Shown in pieces: positions 15,818-25,642 of a stretch of DNA of 64,000 bases. The translations under genes and the position numbers were made by a program. Under the pieces are notes generated by a model. The model worked only from the letters and a program-made list of their open reading frames with translations. It ran no database searches and was not told the DNA's origin. The stretch's first letter is position 1. Each line of letters opens with the position of its first letter. The DNA comes from Pleomorphochaeta sp. (lineage in GTDB: Bacteria; Spirochaetota; Spirochaetia; Sphaerochaetales; Sphaerochaetaceae): assembly GCA_028532815.1 (NCBI GenBank), contig JAQQAS010000039.1, positions 1-64,000 on the forward strand. The letters are read 5' to 3'.

Positions 15818-18800
15818 TGAGTATAAGTGATACTTCAATAAAAAAACCTAGAACTGTATTAATTTTTACTTTAATATTAGTTGCTCTAGGAATATATACT
15901 TTAAATGAAATACCAATCGATTTACTTCCTGATGTTTCTCTTCCATATGTTATGGTAATAACTCAATATCCTAATGCTAGTCCAGAAGAAGTTGAATCAA
16001 AGTTAACTAAAGTTATGGAAAATACCTTTGCAGGTATTACAGGATTAACTGACATTAGTTCTCAATCAAGCTCAGGCTCGTCTACCATAACCCTTCAATT
16101 CTCGCAATCGACGGATTTAGATCAGGCGACGAATATGATACGGGATAGGCTATCTTTGGTAGAAGATTATTTACCTGAAGATGCAACTTCTCCTATGATT
16201 ATGCAGCTTGATGTATCTTTGATGCCTATTATGGGTGTATCTCTTACTGGTAATAAAACACCCGATGAATTGTTAAATATAGCAAATGATATAGTATCTC
16301 CCTCTCTTGAGCAGTTAGATGGTGTTGCTAATACTTCAATTAGTGGTGGCCGTGAAAAAGTAATTAAAATTGAAATTGATAAAAATACTCTTGATACATT
16401 AGGTCTTTCATTACCTCAAATGTCCCAAGTTATTGCAAGTCAAAACTGGAAATCAGATGCTGGTACTATAACCGATCATGATATGAATTATTCAATCAGT
16501 AGTGAAGGTAATTTCCAAACAATTCAAGAAATTAAAGATACTATTATTACTACTAAGACTGATAATCAAACAGGTTCTATTTCAATAATAACCTTAGGTG
16601 ATGTTGCAAGTGTTGAGGAAGATTATAAAGATACCACATCATATGCATATGTTAATGGTGAATCTGGAATAATTATGACTATCAATAAACAATCTGGCAC
16701 TAATTCTCTACAAGTGTCTGATTCAATCATTGAAAAATTAGATAGCTTGAATAAAACATTACCTGAAGGTGTTGAATTAGCTGTTGCTTTTAATACAACT
16801 GATTCTATTATAACATCAATCTCTAATGTTACATCTTCAGCTATCACTGGAGCTATATTAGCAGTTATTGTTATTTTAATTTTCTTAAGAAGTTTATCTT
16901 CAACATTTACAATTTCATTAACTATTCCAATATCTTTAATTATAACATTATTAGTATTACGTTTTACGAATAATACAATTAATATGATGAGCTTAGCAGG
17001 TTTGACGCTCGGGGTCGGCATGTTAGTTGATAACTCTATTGTTATCTTAGAAAATATATTTAGTTATCGAGAAAAAGGTGCAAAACCTCATATAGCGGCT
17101 TCCCTTGGAGCTAATGAGATGAGAAGTGCGATTACAAGTTCAACTTTGACAACGATCTCAGTTTTCATTCCTTTATTATTATTTAGAAACAGTTTAGATG
17201 GAACAATTACTATATTTGAAGATTTAGCTTTTACTGTTATTGTATCTTTAACTACCTCTTTACTTGTTGCTCTAATTTTAGTTCCAACTCTTTCTTCATC
17301 TTTCTTTAAAGGACATGTTAAACGTGTTGGGGAAAAGAGAAGAGGGTTAAATGGACTTGTTGAAAAATTCTTTAATTCATTTGAGAATGGTTATTCTAAA
17401 TTTATTAGATGGTGTCTCCATCATAAAACAATATTTATTGTAATTATTTTAGCACTACTTGGTTTTTCAATTGCAAAAATTCCATCATTAGAATTTACAT
17501 TTATCCCTGAAACAGATCAAACTAGTGTAACAGCAACCTTATCATTCCCTCATGGAACAGATTTAGCAGTTATTGATGCTAAAACAACAGCTTTTGAAGA
17601 AGATCTAAAAGAAGCTATTCAAGGCTATACTAAAATGGCTACAACAATTGATGGTGGTTCAGAATTTTCTATGTTTACAGGTGGTGGATCTTCAACTTCT
17701 TCAATATCAATTACTTTAAAAACTGCTGACGAAAGACTTGACGGTGATATGGATTATAAAGAGGTAACGAAAGTTATTGATTCTTTGGATTCTAATTACA
17801 CTGATTTTGATCTTACAGCAAGTACTTCATCAAACTCATCTTCAGGATTTAATGGCTCAGATATTGATATAACAATTAAGAGTGATGATTTTGATAGATT
17901 AACACAAGTATCAAATCAAATTGCAAATATTCTTGAAAAAGATGGTGCTAATTTAGTTAACAATGTTAGTAATTCAATTACTGACGGAAATCCTCAACTA
18001 TCATTAGTTTATGATAAAGCTGCAATGAATAAAAATTATGTTAACTCTATGAGTATTGCCTCTGAACTTAAGGCTGATTTAAGTGGAGTTACAGTTGGGA
18101 CTTTTACTCAAAAAGGTGATTCTATTGATATGATATTAAGTCTAAGCGATGCAGATCAGTATCATAAATTTAACTTAGATCAAATAACAATAACAAATCA
18201 ACTAGGTCAAAAAATACCTCTTTCAGCAATTGCTCATATAGAAGAAACTACTTCTCCTATGACTATTTCAAGAGAAAATCAAGGGCGTGTTGCTCATGTT
18301 ACTGCAAGTAATGTTGGTAACTTATCTATAAACCAATTAAACAATGCTGTTGAAGAGTTACTTGAAAATAGTAATATACAAACAGATGAGGCTTTAACCT
18401 ATTCAGTTGGTGGTTCTTGGGATTCTATGAGAGAAGGTATTGAAGTATTTATTAAGATTATCTTAATGGCTTCTATATTGGTATTTGCGGTAATGTCCTC
18501 ACAGTTTGAATCTTTTAAAGATCCTTTTATTGTTATTTTTACACTGCCAATGGCTTTAATAGGTGTTGTTGCAACTATTATTTTAACTAAATCTGTAATC
18601 TCCTTGATGACTCTTGTTGGTATATTAGTTCTAGTCGGAATTATTGTTAACAATGGTATTGTATTAGTTGATTATACTAATTTACTTAGAAAAAGAGATT
18701 ATACTCTTGAAGAAGCTTGTGTTACCTCAGCTAGAACTCGTTTAAGACCTATTATGATGACAACCTTAACAACAGTTCTTGCTTTAGTCCCTCTAGCATT

Positions 18801-19011
18801 CTTCCCAGGGGAGGGCTCACAACTTATTCAACCTATAGGACAAGTAATCTTTGGTGGTTTATCATTTGGTACCTTAATGACATTAACAATGATGCCAATT
18901 ATCTATTACATTTTTAATAAAAGAGACGAAAAGCACAAAATTAAAAAAGCTTTAAAAAACAAACAACAAGCCTTAATTAATGATAGCGATGTTGTAAGGG
19001 AGGATAACTAA
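15817..19011 (+). CDS. RND-family efflux transporter permease
   Basis: This is a 1064-residue inner-membrane pump of the AcrB/MdtB/SwrC type. It uses the proton gradient to export substrates through the MFP and TolC partners. The length, N-terminal TM1 (TVLIFTLILVALGIYTLNEIPIDLLPDVSLP) and duplicated architecture with two large periplasmic loops are typical. The proton-relay region of TM4 reads AGLTLGVGMLVDNSIVILENI, with the conserved adjacent acidic position reduced to a single Asp. The TM10 counterpart is LVGIIVNNGIVLVDYTNLLR. The substrate cannot be predicted. Confidence 0.93.
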   Translation: MSISDTSIKKPRTVLIFTLILVALGIYTLNEIPIDLLPDVSLPYVMVITQYPNASPEEVESKLTKVMENTFAGITGLTDISSQSSSGSSTITLQFSQSTDLDQATNMIRDRLSLVEDYLPEDATSPMIMQLDVSLMPIMGVSLTGNKTPDELLNIANDIVSPSLEQLDGVANTSISGGREKVIKIEIDKNTLDTLGLSLPQMSQVIASQNWKSDAGTITDHDMNYSISSEGNFQTIQEIKDTIITTKTDNQTGSISIITLGDVASVEEDYKDTTSYAYVNGESGIIMTINKQSGTNSLQVSDSIIEKLDSLNKTLPEGVELAVAFNTTDSIITSISNVTSSAITGAILAVIVILIFLRSLSSTFTISLTIPISLIITLLVLRFTNNTINMMSLAGLTLGVGMLVDNSIVILENIFSYREKGAKPHIAASLGANEMRSAITSSTLTTISVFIPLLLFRNSLDGTITIFEDLAFTVIVSLTTSLLVALILVPTLSSSFFKGHVKRVGEKRRGLNGLVEKFFNSFENGYSKFIRWCLHHKTIFIVIILALLGFSIAKIPSLEFTFIPETDQTSVTATLSFPHGTDLAVIDAKTTAFEEDLKEAIQGYTKMATTIDGGSEFSMFTGGGSSTSSISITLKTADERLDGDMDYKEVTKVIDSLDSNYTDFDLTASTSSNSSSGFNGSDIDITIKSDDFDRLTQVSNQIANILEKDGANLVNNVSNSITDGNPQLSLVYDKAAMNKNYVNSMSIASELKADLSGVTVGTFTQKGDSIDMILSLSDADQYHKFNLDQITITNQLGQKIPLSAIAHIEETTSPMTISRENQGRVAHVTASNVGNLSINQLNNAVEELLENSNIQTDEALTYSVGGSWDSMREGIEVFIKIILMASILVFAVMSSQFESFKDPFIVIFTLPMALIGVVATIILTKSVISLMTLVGILVLVGIIVNNGIVLVDYTNLLRKRDYTLEEACVTSARTRLRPIMMTTLTTVLALVPLAFFPGEGSQLIQPIGQVIFGGLSFGTLMTLTMMPIIYYIFNKRDEKHKIKKALKNKQQALINDSDVVREDN

Positions 19012-19322
19012 TGAAGAGAATTGAAATAATTATATCTAGAGCTTTAGATGAAGAATTTCTTGAAAGAATAAGTGCATATGAGTTAACTCATTTTACAGCT
19101 ATCACTCCTGTTATAGGGCAAGGATTCTCAAATCCTAAACTTGGAAATGAGGTTTGGCCGCAAACAAATAAACTCTATATTTTCTATGTAAAGGATGATG
19201 ATGTAGTGAAATTAACAAAAATTGTAATCAAGCTAAGAGAAGAATTCCCCTCTGAAGGTTTAGCAGCTTTTGAGAGCGAAGCTAGATGTTTAAGTGAATG
19301 TGAAGAATTGTATTCTAAATAA
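19011..19322 (+). CDS. PG0541-like transporter-associated small protein (PII-like fold)
   Basis: This 103-residue protein starts on the last base of the RND gene (TAATG coupling). The sequence (IEIIISRALDEEFLERI start, THFTAITPVIGQG middle) resembles the PG0541 transporter-associated family, small PII-like proteins encoded immediately after RND pumps in Bacteroidetes and others. A role in sensing or modulating the pump is inferred from this constant position only. The operon ends with a terminator 20 nt later. Confidence 0.7.
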   Translation: MKRIEIIISRALDEEFLERISAYELTHFTAITPVIGQGFSNPKLGNEVWPQTNKLYIFYVKDDDVVKLTKIVIKLREEFPSEGLAAFESEARCLSECEELYSK

Positions 19323-19341
19323 TTATTAGCTTAGAAAATAC

Positions 19342-19389
19342 AAGGATATTGCAAACCTATTTGAACTAGGCTGCAATATCCTTTTTTAT
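19342..19389 (+). terminator. Terminator of the RND efflux operon
   Basis: AAGGATATTGCA (19342-19353) pairs with TGCAATATCCTT (19372-19383) in a perfect 12-bp stem, followed by TTTTATT. Confidence 0.9.
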
Positions 19390-19401
19390 TAGCTTATATT
19401 G

Positions 19402-19435
19402 CAAAACTGCTGTAGTTGACTAAAACCACAGCAGT
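19402..19435 (-). terminator. Terminator of the alcohol dehydrogenase gene
   Basis: The inverted repeat ACTGCTGT (19406-19413) and ACAGCAGT (19428-19435) is followed on the minus strand by TTTTGC. It is placed between the convergent efflux operon and the adh gene. Confidence 0.6.
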
Positions 19436-19462
19436 ATATTGAATTAAATGTTTACAATTTAT

Positions 19463-20629
19463 TTATTTACACATATTTAAGATATTAACAACATCTTTTG
19501 GATATAGTGTTACAAATCCATTAATTTTATCATTATTACAAGCCTTTTTAGCCATGATTTCGAATTTTTCATCATCTATGTTTATATCTGATAAAGTGCT
19601 ATCAAGATGTAAGTCTTCATAAAGGAATTTCTTAGTTTTCTCTATTGCAAGCTTTGCTATTTCCATATCATCTAAACTTTCATCTATATTAAAGACGTTA
19701 ACACCAAATTGTTTATATTTTGAAACGGTTTTATCTGATAGTGAATATTCTAACCATTTAGGTGCTAAAATTGCTAAACCTAATCCATGGGTTATATCAT
19801 AGTAGGCTGATAGTTCATGTTCTATTGGGTGGCATGTCCATTCATGAGTTTTTCCAGCGGCTACAAAACCATTGATTGCCCAAGATGAAGCCCACATAAG
19901 ATTCGCTCTTGCTTCATAGTTGTTTCCATCATGATATGCTATTGGTGCGTACTTTATAACAGTTTTCATCAAACCTTCCATAACAGTATCTAGCATATAT
20001 AAATCATCATCCATATTAAAGTAAACTTCAAATATATGGTTTAGAATATCAGCAGATCCACAAGCTGTTTGATATTTACTAACACTATAGGTTAATGTTG
20101 GATCTAAGAAAGAAACTTTTGGTCTAAGAGGTGGGAAAATTAATCCAATCTTATCATTTGTTTCAGGATTACTTATAACTCCTGCAGCATTCATTTCAGT
20201 TCCTGTTGCAGATAGAGTTAAAACTGTAAAAAGTGGAAGAGCTTTTTTGACATCTACTTTTTTCAGCATAATATCCCAAGCATCACCATCATAATAAGCT
20301 GCAGCTCCAATATATTTAGTACAGTCGATTACAGAACCACCACCTACTGCTAATAGTACATCAATGTTTTCTTTTTTACAGATTTGTGCACCTTGATTAA
20401 CGGAAGATACTCTAGGATTTGGATCAATGCCAGATAGTTCAAAAACTTCAAAATCACCTTTATTTAGTTCATCTAAAATTCTTTGATATAATCCATTTTT
20501 TTTAATACTACCACCACCATAAGTTAGTAATACTTTTTTACCATATTTTTTTAATTCAGGGGCTAAATTACCTAATTGGTCTTTACCAAAATAAACTTTA
20601 GTTTGTATATCATAAACAAAATTATTCAT
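19463..20629 (-). CDS. Iron-containing alcohol dehydrogenase (YqhD/BdhA type)
   Basis: This 388-residue group III metal-dependent alcohol dehydrogenase interconverts aldehydes (such as butyraldehyde) and alcohols with NAD(P)H. The nucleotide-binding GGGSVIDCTKYIG (about 96-108) and TLSATGTEMN are visible. Metal-ligand regions are CGSADILNHIFEVYF, GKTHEWTCHPIEHELSAYYDITHGLGLAI with several His residues. The family is common in fermenters. It is divergent from an AraC-family regulator gene at 20834, its likely activator or repressor. Confidence 0.92.
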   Translation of the reverse strand: MNNFVYDIQTKVYFGKDQLGNLAPELKKYGKKVLLTYGGGSIKKNGLYQRILDELNKGDFEVFELSGIDPNPRVSSVNQGAQICKKENIDVLLAVGGGSVIDCTKYIGAAAYYDGDAWDIMLKKVDVKKALPLFTVLTLSATGTEMNAAGVISNPETNDKIGLIFPPLRPKVSFLDPTLTYSVSKYQTACGSADILNHIFEVYFNMDDDLYMLDTVMEGLMKTVIKYAPIAYHDGNNYEARANLMWASSWAINGFVAAGKTHEWTCHPIEHELSAYYDITHGLGLAILAPKWLEYSLSDKTVSKYKQFGVNVFNIDESLDDMEIAKLAIEKTKKFLYEDLHLDSTLSDINIDDEKFEIMAKKACNNDKINGFVTLYPKDVVNILNMCK

Positions 20630-20833
20630 ATATCTTATCTTCTCCTTTATGGTTAAAGTTTTGTATCTTTTTATTATAATACTAAACTATCAGAAAAGAT
20701 AGTTTTAAAAAATGCCTAATATAATAAAAATTATTGCCTATTTCTATAAACTATTGAGAATTTATTAATAAAAAGTTGTATTTTATTATACAATCCTATA
20801 TAGCTTAAAAAGAGAAAAGGAAAAGAGGCAAAG

Positions 20834-21703
20834 ATGGAATGTAGTAAGGCAATTCAATATATAATTGATAATAACTTAAAAGAAGGCTTTAACAATACTT
20901 TTATTGAGGGAGTTAGGATATTTAAAAATAATCATTCGATTAAAAGACAATTATTAGATTATAAACCGGGTATTCTAATCGTTTTAAATGGTACAAAACA
21001 TGGATATTTGGCAAATCATCATTTTGAGTACAGTCGAAATTATTACATTGTTTTACCAACACATTTACAATTTGAGTGTGAGGCTGTTGCAAGTAATGAA
21101 GATCCTGTATTTGGTCTACATATTGAACTTGATATTCCTTTATTAAACGAGTTAATTTTAAAAATGAATATTAGAGAATCTGTGGTAAATGTAAATTCTT
21201 TTAAAGTAAATCCAAGTAAAATAGATAAAAAAATAGAAGATGCATCTCTTAGACTCCTTGAAGCTTTAGAAAATGAAACTGATTCTTTAATTATTGGACC
21301 TTCAATAGTTAAAGAGATAATGTATTTGGCTTTACAAGGTGCAAATAAACCTATTTTATATGCACTCTGTGCAAAGGATAGTGATTATGATAGGCTCTCA
21401 AAAGCTTTGAGAATTATTCACACTAACTATAAAGATCATATCAGTGTTGAGTATTTAGCTAAAGAGTGTTCAATGAGTGAGTCAGGATTTTATAAAATAT
21501 TTAAATCTTTAACAGGGGAAACTCCTTTACAATATTTAAAAAAAATAAGATTAACAAAAGCAAAAGATATTCTCTCTACTCAAAATTTAAAAGCTTGTAA
21601 TGTTGCATCCTTAATAGGGTATGAGAGTGTTTCTCAGTTTTCTAGGGAATTTAAAAGACACTATGGTTTTACCCCTGGTATGGTAAAAGGGCAACCTTTA
21701 TAA
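20834..21703 (+). CDS. AraC-family transcriptional regulator
   Basis: This 289-residue protein has an N-terminal sensor region of the AraC_N/YqhC type (HSIKRQLLDYKPGILIVLNGTKHGY). A C-terminal double HTH follows (about 190-285; KDHISVEYLAKECSMSESGFYKIFK, then GYESVSQFSREFKRHYGFTPG). YqhC-like regulators activate yqhD-type aldehyde reductases, and here the gene is divergent from just such a dehydrogenase. That regulatory link is therefore the best guess. The dipeptidase gene follows after 31 nt. Confidence 0.88.
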   Translation: MECSKAIQYIIDNNLKEGFNNTFIEGVRIFKNNHSIKRQLLDYKPGILIVLNGTKHGYLANHHFEYSRNYYIVLPTHLQFECEAVASNEDPVFGLHIELDIPLLNELILKMNIRESVVNVNSFKVNPSKIDKKIEDASLRLLEALENETDSLIIGPSIVKEIMYLALQGANKPILYALCAKDSDYDRLSKALRIIHTNYKDHISVEYLAKECSMSESGFYKIFKSLTGETPLQYLKKIRLTKAKDILSTQNLKACNVASLIGYESVSQFSREFKRHYGFTPGMVKGQPL

Positions 21704-21734
21704 TTAGTAAAAAGAAAATGAGGTATATATTTTT

Positions 21735-22682
21735 ATGAAAATTGTTGATATGCACTGTGATACTATCGTTGAGATGTTTAATACAAATCAACATATATCA
21801 AAAAATAACTTACATATAGATTTAGAAAAAATGAAAAGAAGTGATTATCTTCTTCAAAATATGGCAATTTTTCTAGATTGTAGAAAGGTTGAAAAAATAG
21901 ATAAGGTAGCAAGAGATATTATCCATTTTTATAATAAAGAAACTTCTTTAAATAACATTAATAAAGTTTATAAATACTCTGATATAAAAATGGATAAGAT
22001 AAATTCTATGTTAACAATAGAAGATAGTGCAATTGTTCCATTTAAAGATTTAAATGAGTTTTATGAGTTAGGTGTTAGAATGATTACCTTAACTTGGAAT
22101 TATATTAATAAAGTCGGCTATCCTAATTTAGATGGAGATAATTTAAATACAATTAAGGATTTAAGAAGAGTTGATAATATAAATGGATTAACTGTTCATG
22201 GCATTGATTATATTAAAAAAATGGAAGAATTAAACATGATAATTGATATATCTCATGGTTCAAATAAATTAGTTGAAGATGTATTAAATAATACTAGTAA
22301 ACCATTTGTAGCAAGTCATTCGAATTATTATAGCGTAACTAATGTTGGAAGAAATCTTAATGATAATTTACTTAGAAAGATGATAGAGAGAGAATGTGTT
22401 ATTGGTATTAACTTCTGCAGTGAATTTATATCTGATAGAAGTGATAAAGTTTCAACAATTTCAGATATTATTAAACATATTGATTATATGATTGATTTAG
22501 GAGGTGAGAACTCAATTGGTTTTGGAGCCGATTTAGATGGCATTAATTCAAAGTTAGAAATTAAAGATTCAGGCAATATGCAGGAAATTGTAAGAGTTCT
22601 TGAAAAGAGATATTCTAAAAGTATTGTTAAAAAAATATGTAGTGAAAATGTCTTATCTTTATATGAAAAAGTTTTACAATAG
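21735..22682 (+). CDS. Membrane dipeptidase (renal dipeptidase family, M19)
   Basis: This 315-residue zinc dipeptidase of the amidohydrolase superfamily hydrolyses Xaa-Xaa dipeptides, including D-configured C-terminal residues in some members. The metal-binding start DMHCDTI (5-11), MLTIEDS (bridging Glu), LTWNYIN, IDISHGS and PFVASHSNYYSV are all present, as is GFGADLDGI near the end. No signal peptide is visible, so it is likely cytoplasmic. It is probably co-transcribed with the upstream AraC gene. Confidence 0.92.
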   Translation: MKIVDMHCDTIVEMFNTNQHISKNNLHIDLEKMKRSDYLLQNMAIFLDCRKVEKIDKVARDIIHFYNKETSLNNINKVYKYSDIKMDKINSMLTIEDSAIVPFKDLNEFYELGVRMITLTWNYINKVGYPNLDGDNLNTIKDLRRVDNINGLTVHGIDYIKKMEELNMIIDISHGSNKLVEDVLNNTSKPFVASHSNYYSVTNVGRNLNDNLLRKMIERECVIGINFCSEFISDRSDKVSTISDIIKHIDYMIDLGGENSIGFGADLDGINSKLEIKDSGNMQEIVRVLEKRYSKSIVKKICSENVLSLYEKVLQ

Positions 22683-22741
22683 AAAAAAAGAATTAAAGTA
22701 AATTTTACTCTAATTCTTATTAACTTTTTAAACTTATTTTT

Positions 22742-23443
22742 TTATTTATTTAAAGCATTTACAGGACAGCTATCAATTGCTTTATTTAGTTGCTCATCAT
22801 CAATGTTATCAATTTTATTTAGATGTGCCTTCTTATTTTCTACAGAAAAAAGAGAAGGGTATGTTTTTGCACAAACTCCACAACCAATACAAGCTCTAGT
22901 GTTGATACTAACTTTTCCATCAATAAATTTCTTATCAACAGAAAGATCTTCATCTTTAATTATTTTATCTCCAATAAAAGAAAATATTAATATTGCAATG
23001 ATAGTTAAAACCCATCTAACTGCCATAAATTGTATTCCAAGAAATTTAACTTCATTTATTAACATAGGTACTTTAATTACAGCCCAAGAACTGAGGATTA
23101 TAATTATATTTCTAATTGATGCACCTTTTTTATGGAGTAATACACAGATTGGAAATGCTGCATAGATAGGACCTGCTGATATACTTCCAAGTACAAAGGA
23201 CAAGATTACTCCTTTAGATTTTGAAGATTTACCTAAATATTTCATAATTGTTTTTTTGTCTATCCAAGTATCTAAAAGAGCTGTTAATACAAAAATTACA
23301 GGCATTATCATAAGCATTTCTTTAATATAGTATCCACTATTTTTAACTGAAGTTAATGCAAGTGATGTTTTCACTATAAATAAAGTTATGTAAACTATTG
23401 CTATAAGGACAATAGAGAGATTGTTTTTTATTAATTTTTTCAT
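22742..23443 (-). CDS. Permease C-terminal half fused to a ferredoxin domain
   Basis: This 233-residue protein matches the second half of the DUF318/ArsP-type permease family. Membrane helices and a GSISAGPIYAAFPICVLLHKKGAS loop occupy about residues 1-165. They are followed by a single [4Fe-4S] ferredoxin-like domain (CIGCGVCAKTYPSLF ... SCPVNAL; four Cys ligands). The start is ATG at 23443, because GGGAG precedes it at good spacing and it overlaps the upstream stop as ATGA, implying translational coupling. The substrate is unknown; ArsP homologues export organoarsenicals. Confidence 0.8.
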   Translation of the reverse strand: MKKLIKNNLSIVLIAIVYITLFIVKTSLALTSVKNSGYYIKEMLMIMPVIFVLTALLDTWIDKKTIMKYLGKSSKSKGVILSFVLGSISAGPIYAAFPICVLLHKKGASIRNIIIILSSWAVIKVPMLINEVKFLGIQFMAVRWVLTIIAILIFSFIGDKIIKDEDLSVDKKFIDGKVSINTRACIGCGVCAKTYPSLFSVENKKAHLNKIDNIDDEQLNKAIDSCPVNALNK

Positions 23444-23922
23444 AAGATGACTCCCATGCATAATGCAATTAATATTGCAAATATAAAGCTCAATAAATTT
23501 CTAGTAATAGTAAATTTAAGTCCAAATTCTTTCTTTTCTAAAGGAAAGGTTACTATTCCAACCATTGTAAGTGTTGTTAAAAATGCTACAGCTGCAACGA
23601 TATTTACTGATGCATCAACTAAAGTTCCAACAAGAGGAAAAGCTATAAAGGCGGGAATTAATGTAATTGTTCCTAAAATAGCAGATCCTATTGTTGCTAT
23701 AAAAGGGTTTTGTTTTTCAATAAAACTTGCAATATTTTCAGGTGGTATTATTGCTAATATTAATCCAATTAAAAATATTACTGAGAATATACTTAAAGCC
23801 ATTGCTTTTCCCATCTTTAGTGCAACTTTTAATGAATCAAATGTTTTCTTCTTATCTTTGATAAGAGAGACTATTACAAAAATTATTGTAAATATCCAAA
23901 TTGATAGTGTAAAAATATCCAT
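23440..23922 (-). CDS. Permease N-terminal half (DUF318/ArsP-like)
   Basis: This 160-residue, four-to-five-helix membrane protein corresponds to the first half of DUF318 permeases (AIIPPENIASFIEKQNPFIATIGSAILGTITLIPAFIAFPLVGTLVDAS). It is encoded directly upstream of, and coupled by ATGA to, the second half. The two are therefore expected to assemble into one transporter. This gene is divergent from a Crp/Fnr-family regulator at 24084, a plausible controller. Confidence 0.82.
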   Translation of the reverse strand: MDIFTLSIWIFTIIFVIVSLIKDKKKTFDSLKVALKMGKAMALSIFSVIFLIGLILAIIPPENIASFIEKQNPFIATIGSAILGTITLIPAFIAFPLVGTLVDASVNIVAAVAFLTTLTMVGIVTFPLEKKEFGLKFTITRNLLSFIFAILIALCMGVIL

Positions 23923-24083
23923 TATTTTCTCCTACTTTAGGCTTATCTTAGTTGCTTTTTTTATTTTTAAAAGACACCAAAGTGACGTAATTGATAAAAT
24001 TTGCTAGTAAAAAACAAAAAGTCATATTAGAGTCTTTATTATTGACATAAGATGAATTAAAATAATGTTAAGAGGAAAGGATA

Positions 24084-24716
24084 ATGAAAATCAAAGATAT
24101 ATTACTTGATGTATCATATTTTGAAAAATTAGAAAACATTGATTCATTAATTGAAAAGAAATGTATTAAAATAAAGAACTTTGAGAAAAATAATACTATT
24201 AGAGAAGTTAATGAAGAATGTAAGTGGGTAGATATAGTAGTTAGTGGTGTTATAATAGCTTATTCTTTAAATGAGAATGGAAATTCCACAACTATGTTTG
24301 AATTTGAACCTGGAAGTATAATAGGTGCTAATCTTATTTTAACAGGTGGTGTTTATCCTCTGAACTTTTATTCAAAGAATGAAACTAAAATAATTAGTCT
24401 TTCTAAAAAATGTATTGAAGAACTTCTTCACAATTATGATTTTACTATTAAGTTTTTTAAAGCATTATCAATTAATTCCCAAAACTTAAATAAAAAAGTA
24501 TTCATTTTTCATAAAAAGACGATAAGAGAGAATCTTTTAGATTATTTTACAACTCAAACAAATCTGCAAAAATCATCTACATTTATTCTTCCCATCTCTA
24601 AAAAAGAATTAGCTGATTATTTAGGTGTTCAAAGACAGTCTTTGTTTAGAGAATTAAAATTATTAAGAGAAGAAAATATAATTAAAATTGAAAATAGAAA
24701 AATAACAATGTTGTAA
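24084..24716 (+). CDS. Crp/Fnr-family transcriptional regulator
   Basis: This 210-residue protein has an N-terminal cyclic-nucleotide-binding-type beta roll (about 15-120; VDIVVSGVIIAYSLNENGNSTTMFEFEPGSIIGA). A C-terminal Crp-type HTH follows (about 165-205; SKKELADYLGVQRQSLFRELKLL). The arginine of the cAMP phosphate-binding cassette is not evident, and no FNR-type N-terminal Cys cluster is seen. The effector is therefore unknown. It is divergent from the split permease-ferredoxin genes. Confidence 0.88.
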   Translation: MKIKDILLDVSYFEKLENIDSLIEKKCIKIKNFEKNNTIREVNEECKWVDIVVSGVIIAYSLNENGNSTTMFEFEPGSIIGANLILTGGVYPLNFYSKNETKIISLSKKCIEELLHNYDFTIKFFKALSINSQNLNKKVFIFHKKTIRENLLDYFTTQTNLQKSSTFILPISKKELADYLGVQRQSLFRELKLLREENIIKIENRKITML

Positions 24717-24814
24717 TTGAATTTGCTATTTCCAAAATTGGCACTCTCTTTTGTTGTAAATTAACTTTTTACATAATATTATATACCTAATAGAGATAAA
24801 GGTAGAATAAGAAT

Positions 24815-25642
24815 ATGAAAAAAGAAGTGATTTTAATAACAGGTGCTAGTAGTGGAATTGGATATGAAAGTGCCATTGCTCTAAAGAATAAAGGTTATAT
24901 CGTTTATGGAGCTGCAAGAAGAATGGATAAACTCGCTTCATTAAAAAAACAAGGTGTAAATATAATAAGTCTTGATGTCACTAATGAAGAGAGCATGGTA
25001 AATTGTGTTAAAGCTATTAGTGAAAAAGAAGGTGGAATTGATATCTTAGTAAATAATGCTGGATATGGTAGTTATGGTGCTATAGAAGATGTAGAAATTA
25101 AAGAAGCTAAGATGCAAGTTGAGGTTAATTTATTTGGTTTGGCTAGAATGACTCAATTAGTTCTACCTTATATGAGAAGTCAAAATAAAGGTAAGATTAT
25201 AAATATTTCTTCAACAGGGGGAAAAATCCACACTCCATTTGGTGGATGGTATCATGCAACAAAGTTTGCTCTTGAAGGCTTTAGTGATTGTTTGAGAATG
25301 GAAGTAAAACCCTTTAATATTGAAATTGTTATAATTGAACCAGGTGGAATTAAAACTAATTGGGGAATTATCGCATCTGAAAATTTAATTAAAACTAGTG
25401 GTCATGGAGCTTATAAAGAATCTGCAAATAAAGTTGCATCTTATTTTAAAAAATTGTATTCATCTAAAAATAGTTTAAGTAATCCTTCAATCGTTTCCTA
25501 TACAATTGTTAAGGCTGTTGAAAAGAAAAAACCTAAAACAAGATACTTAATTGGATCTAATGCTAAACTATTATTTGTTTTAAAAAGAGTCTTGAGTGAT
25601 AGAACTTATGATAAATTAGTTCTTAACTTCATGAGCAAATAA
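24815..25642 (+). CDS. Short-chain dehydrogenase/reductase
   Basis: This 275-residue classical-type SDR has the NAD(P) motif TGASSGIGYES (8-18). NNAGYG, the catalytic Ser in INISSTGG and YHATK for the catalytic Tyr/Lys are present. The AARRMDKL segment after beta-2 suggests NADP(H) preference. The C-terminal region with conserved YLIGSNAKLL resembles SDRs annotated as oxidoreductases of unknown substrate. It is monocistronic by spacing. Confidence 0.9.
   Translation: MKKEVILITGASSGIGYESAIALKNKGYIVYGAARRMDKLASLKKQGVNIISLDVTNEESMVNCVKAISEKEGGIDILVNNAGYGSYGAIEDVEIKEAKMQVEVNLFGLARMTQLVLPYMRSQNKGKIINISSTGGKIHTPFGGWYHATKFALEGFSDCLRMEVKPFNIEIVIIEPGGIKTNWGIIASENLIKTSGHGAYKESANKVASYFKKLYSSKNSLSNPSIVSYTIVKAVEKKKPKTRYLIGSNAKLLFVLKRVLSDRTYDKLVLNFMSK

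Noticed and set aside
23447-24007. 186-residue plus-strand frame
   Set aside because: It lies antisense to the permease N-terminal half, whose membrane-protein pattern and ATGA coupling are clear.
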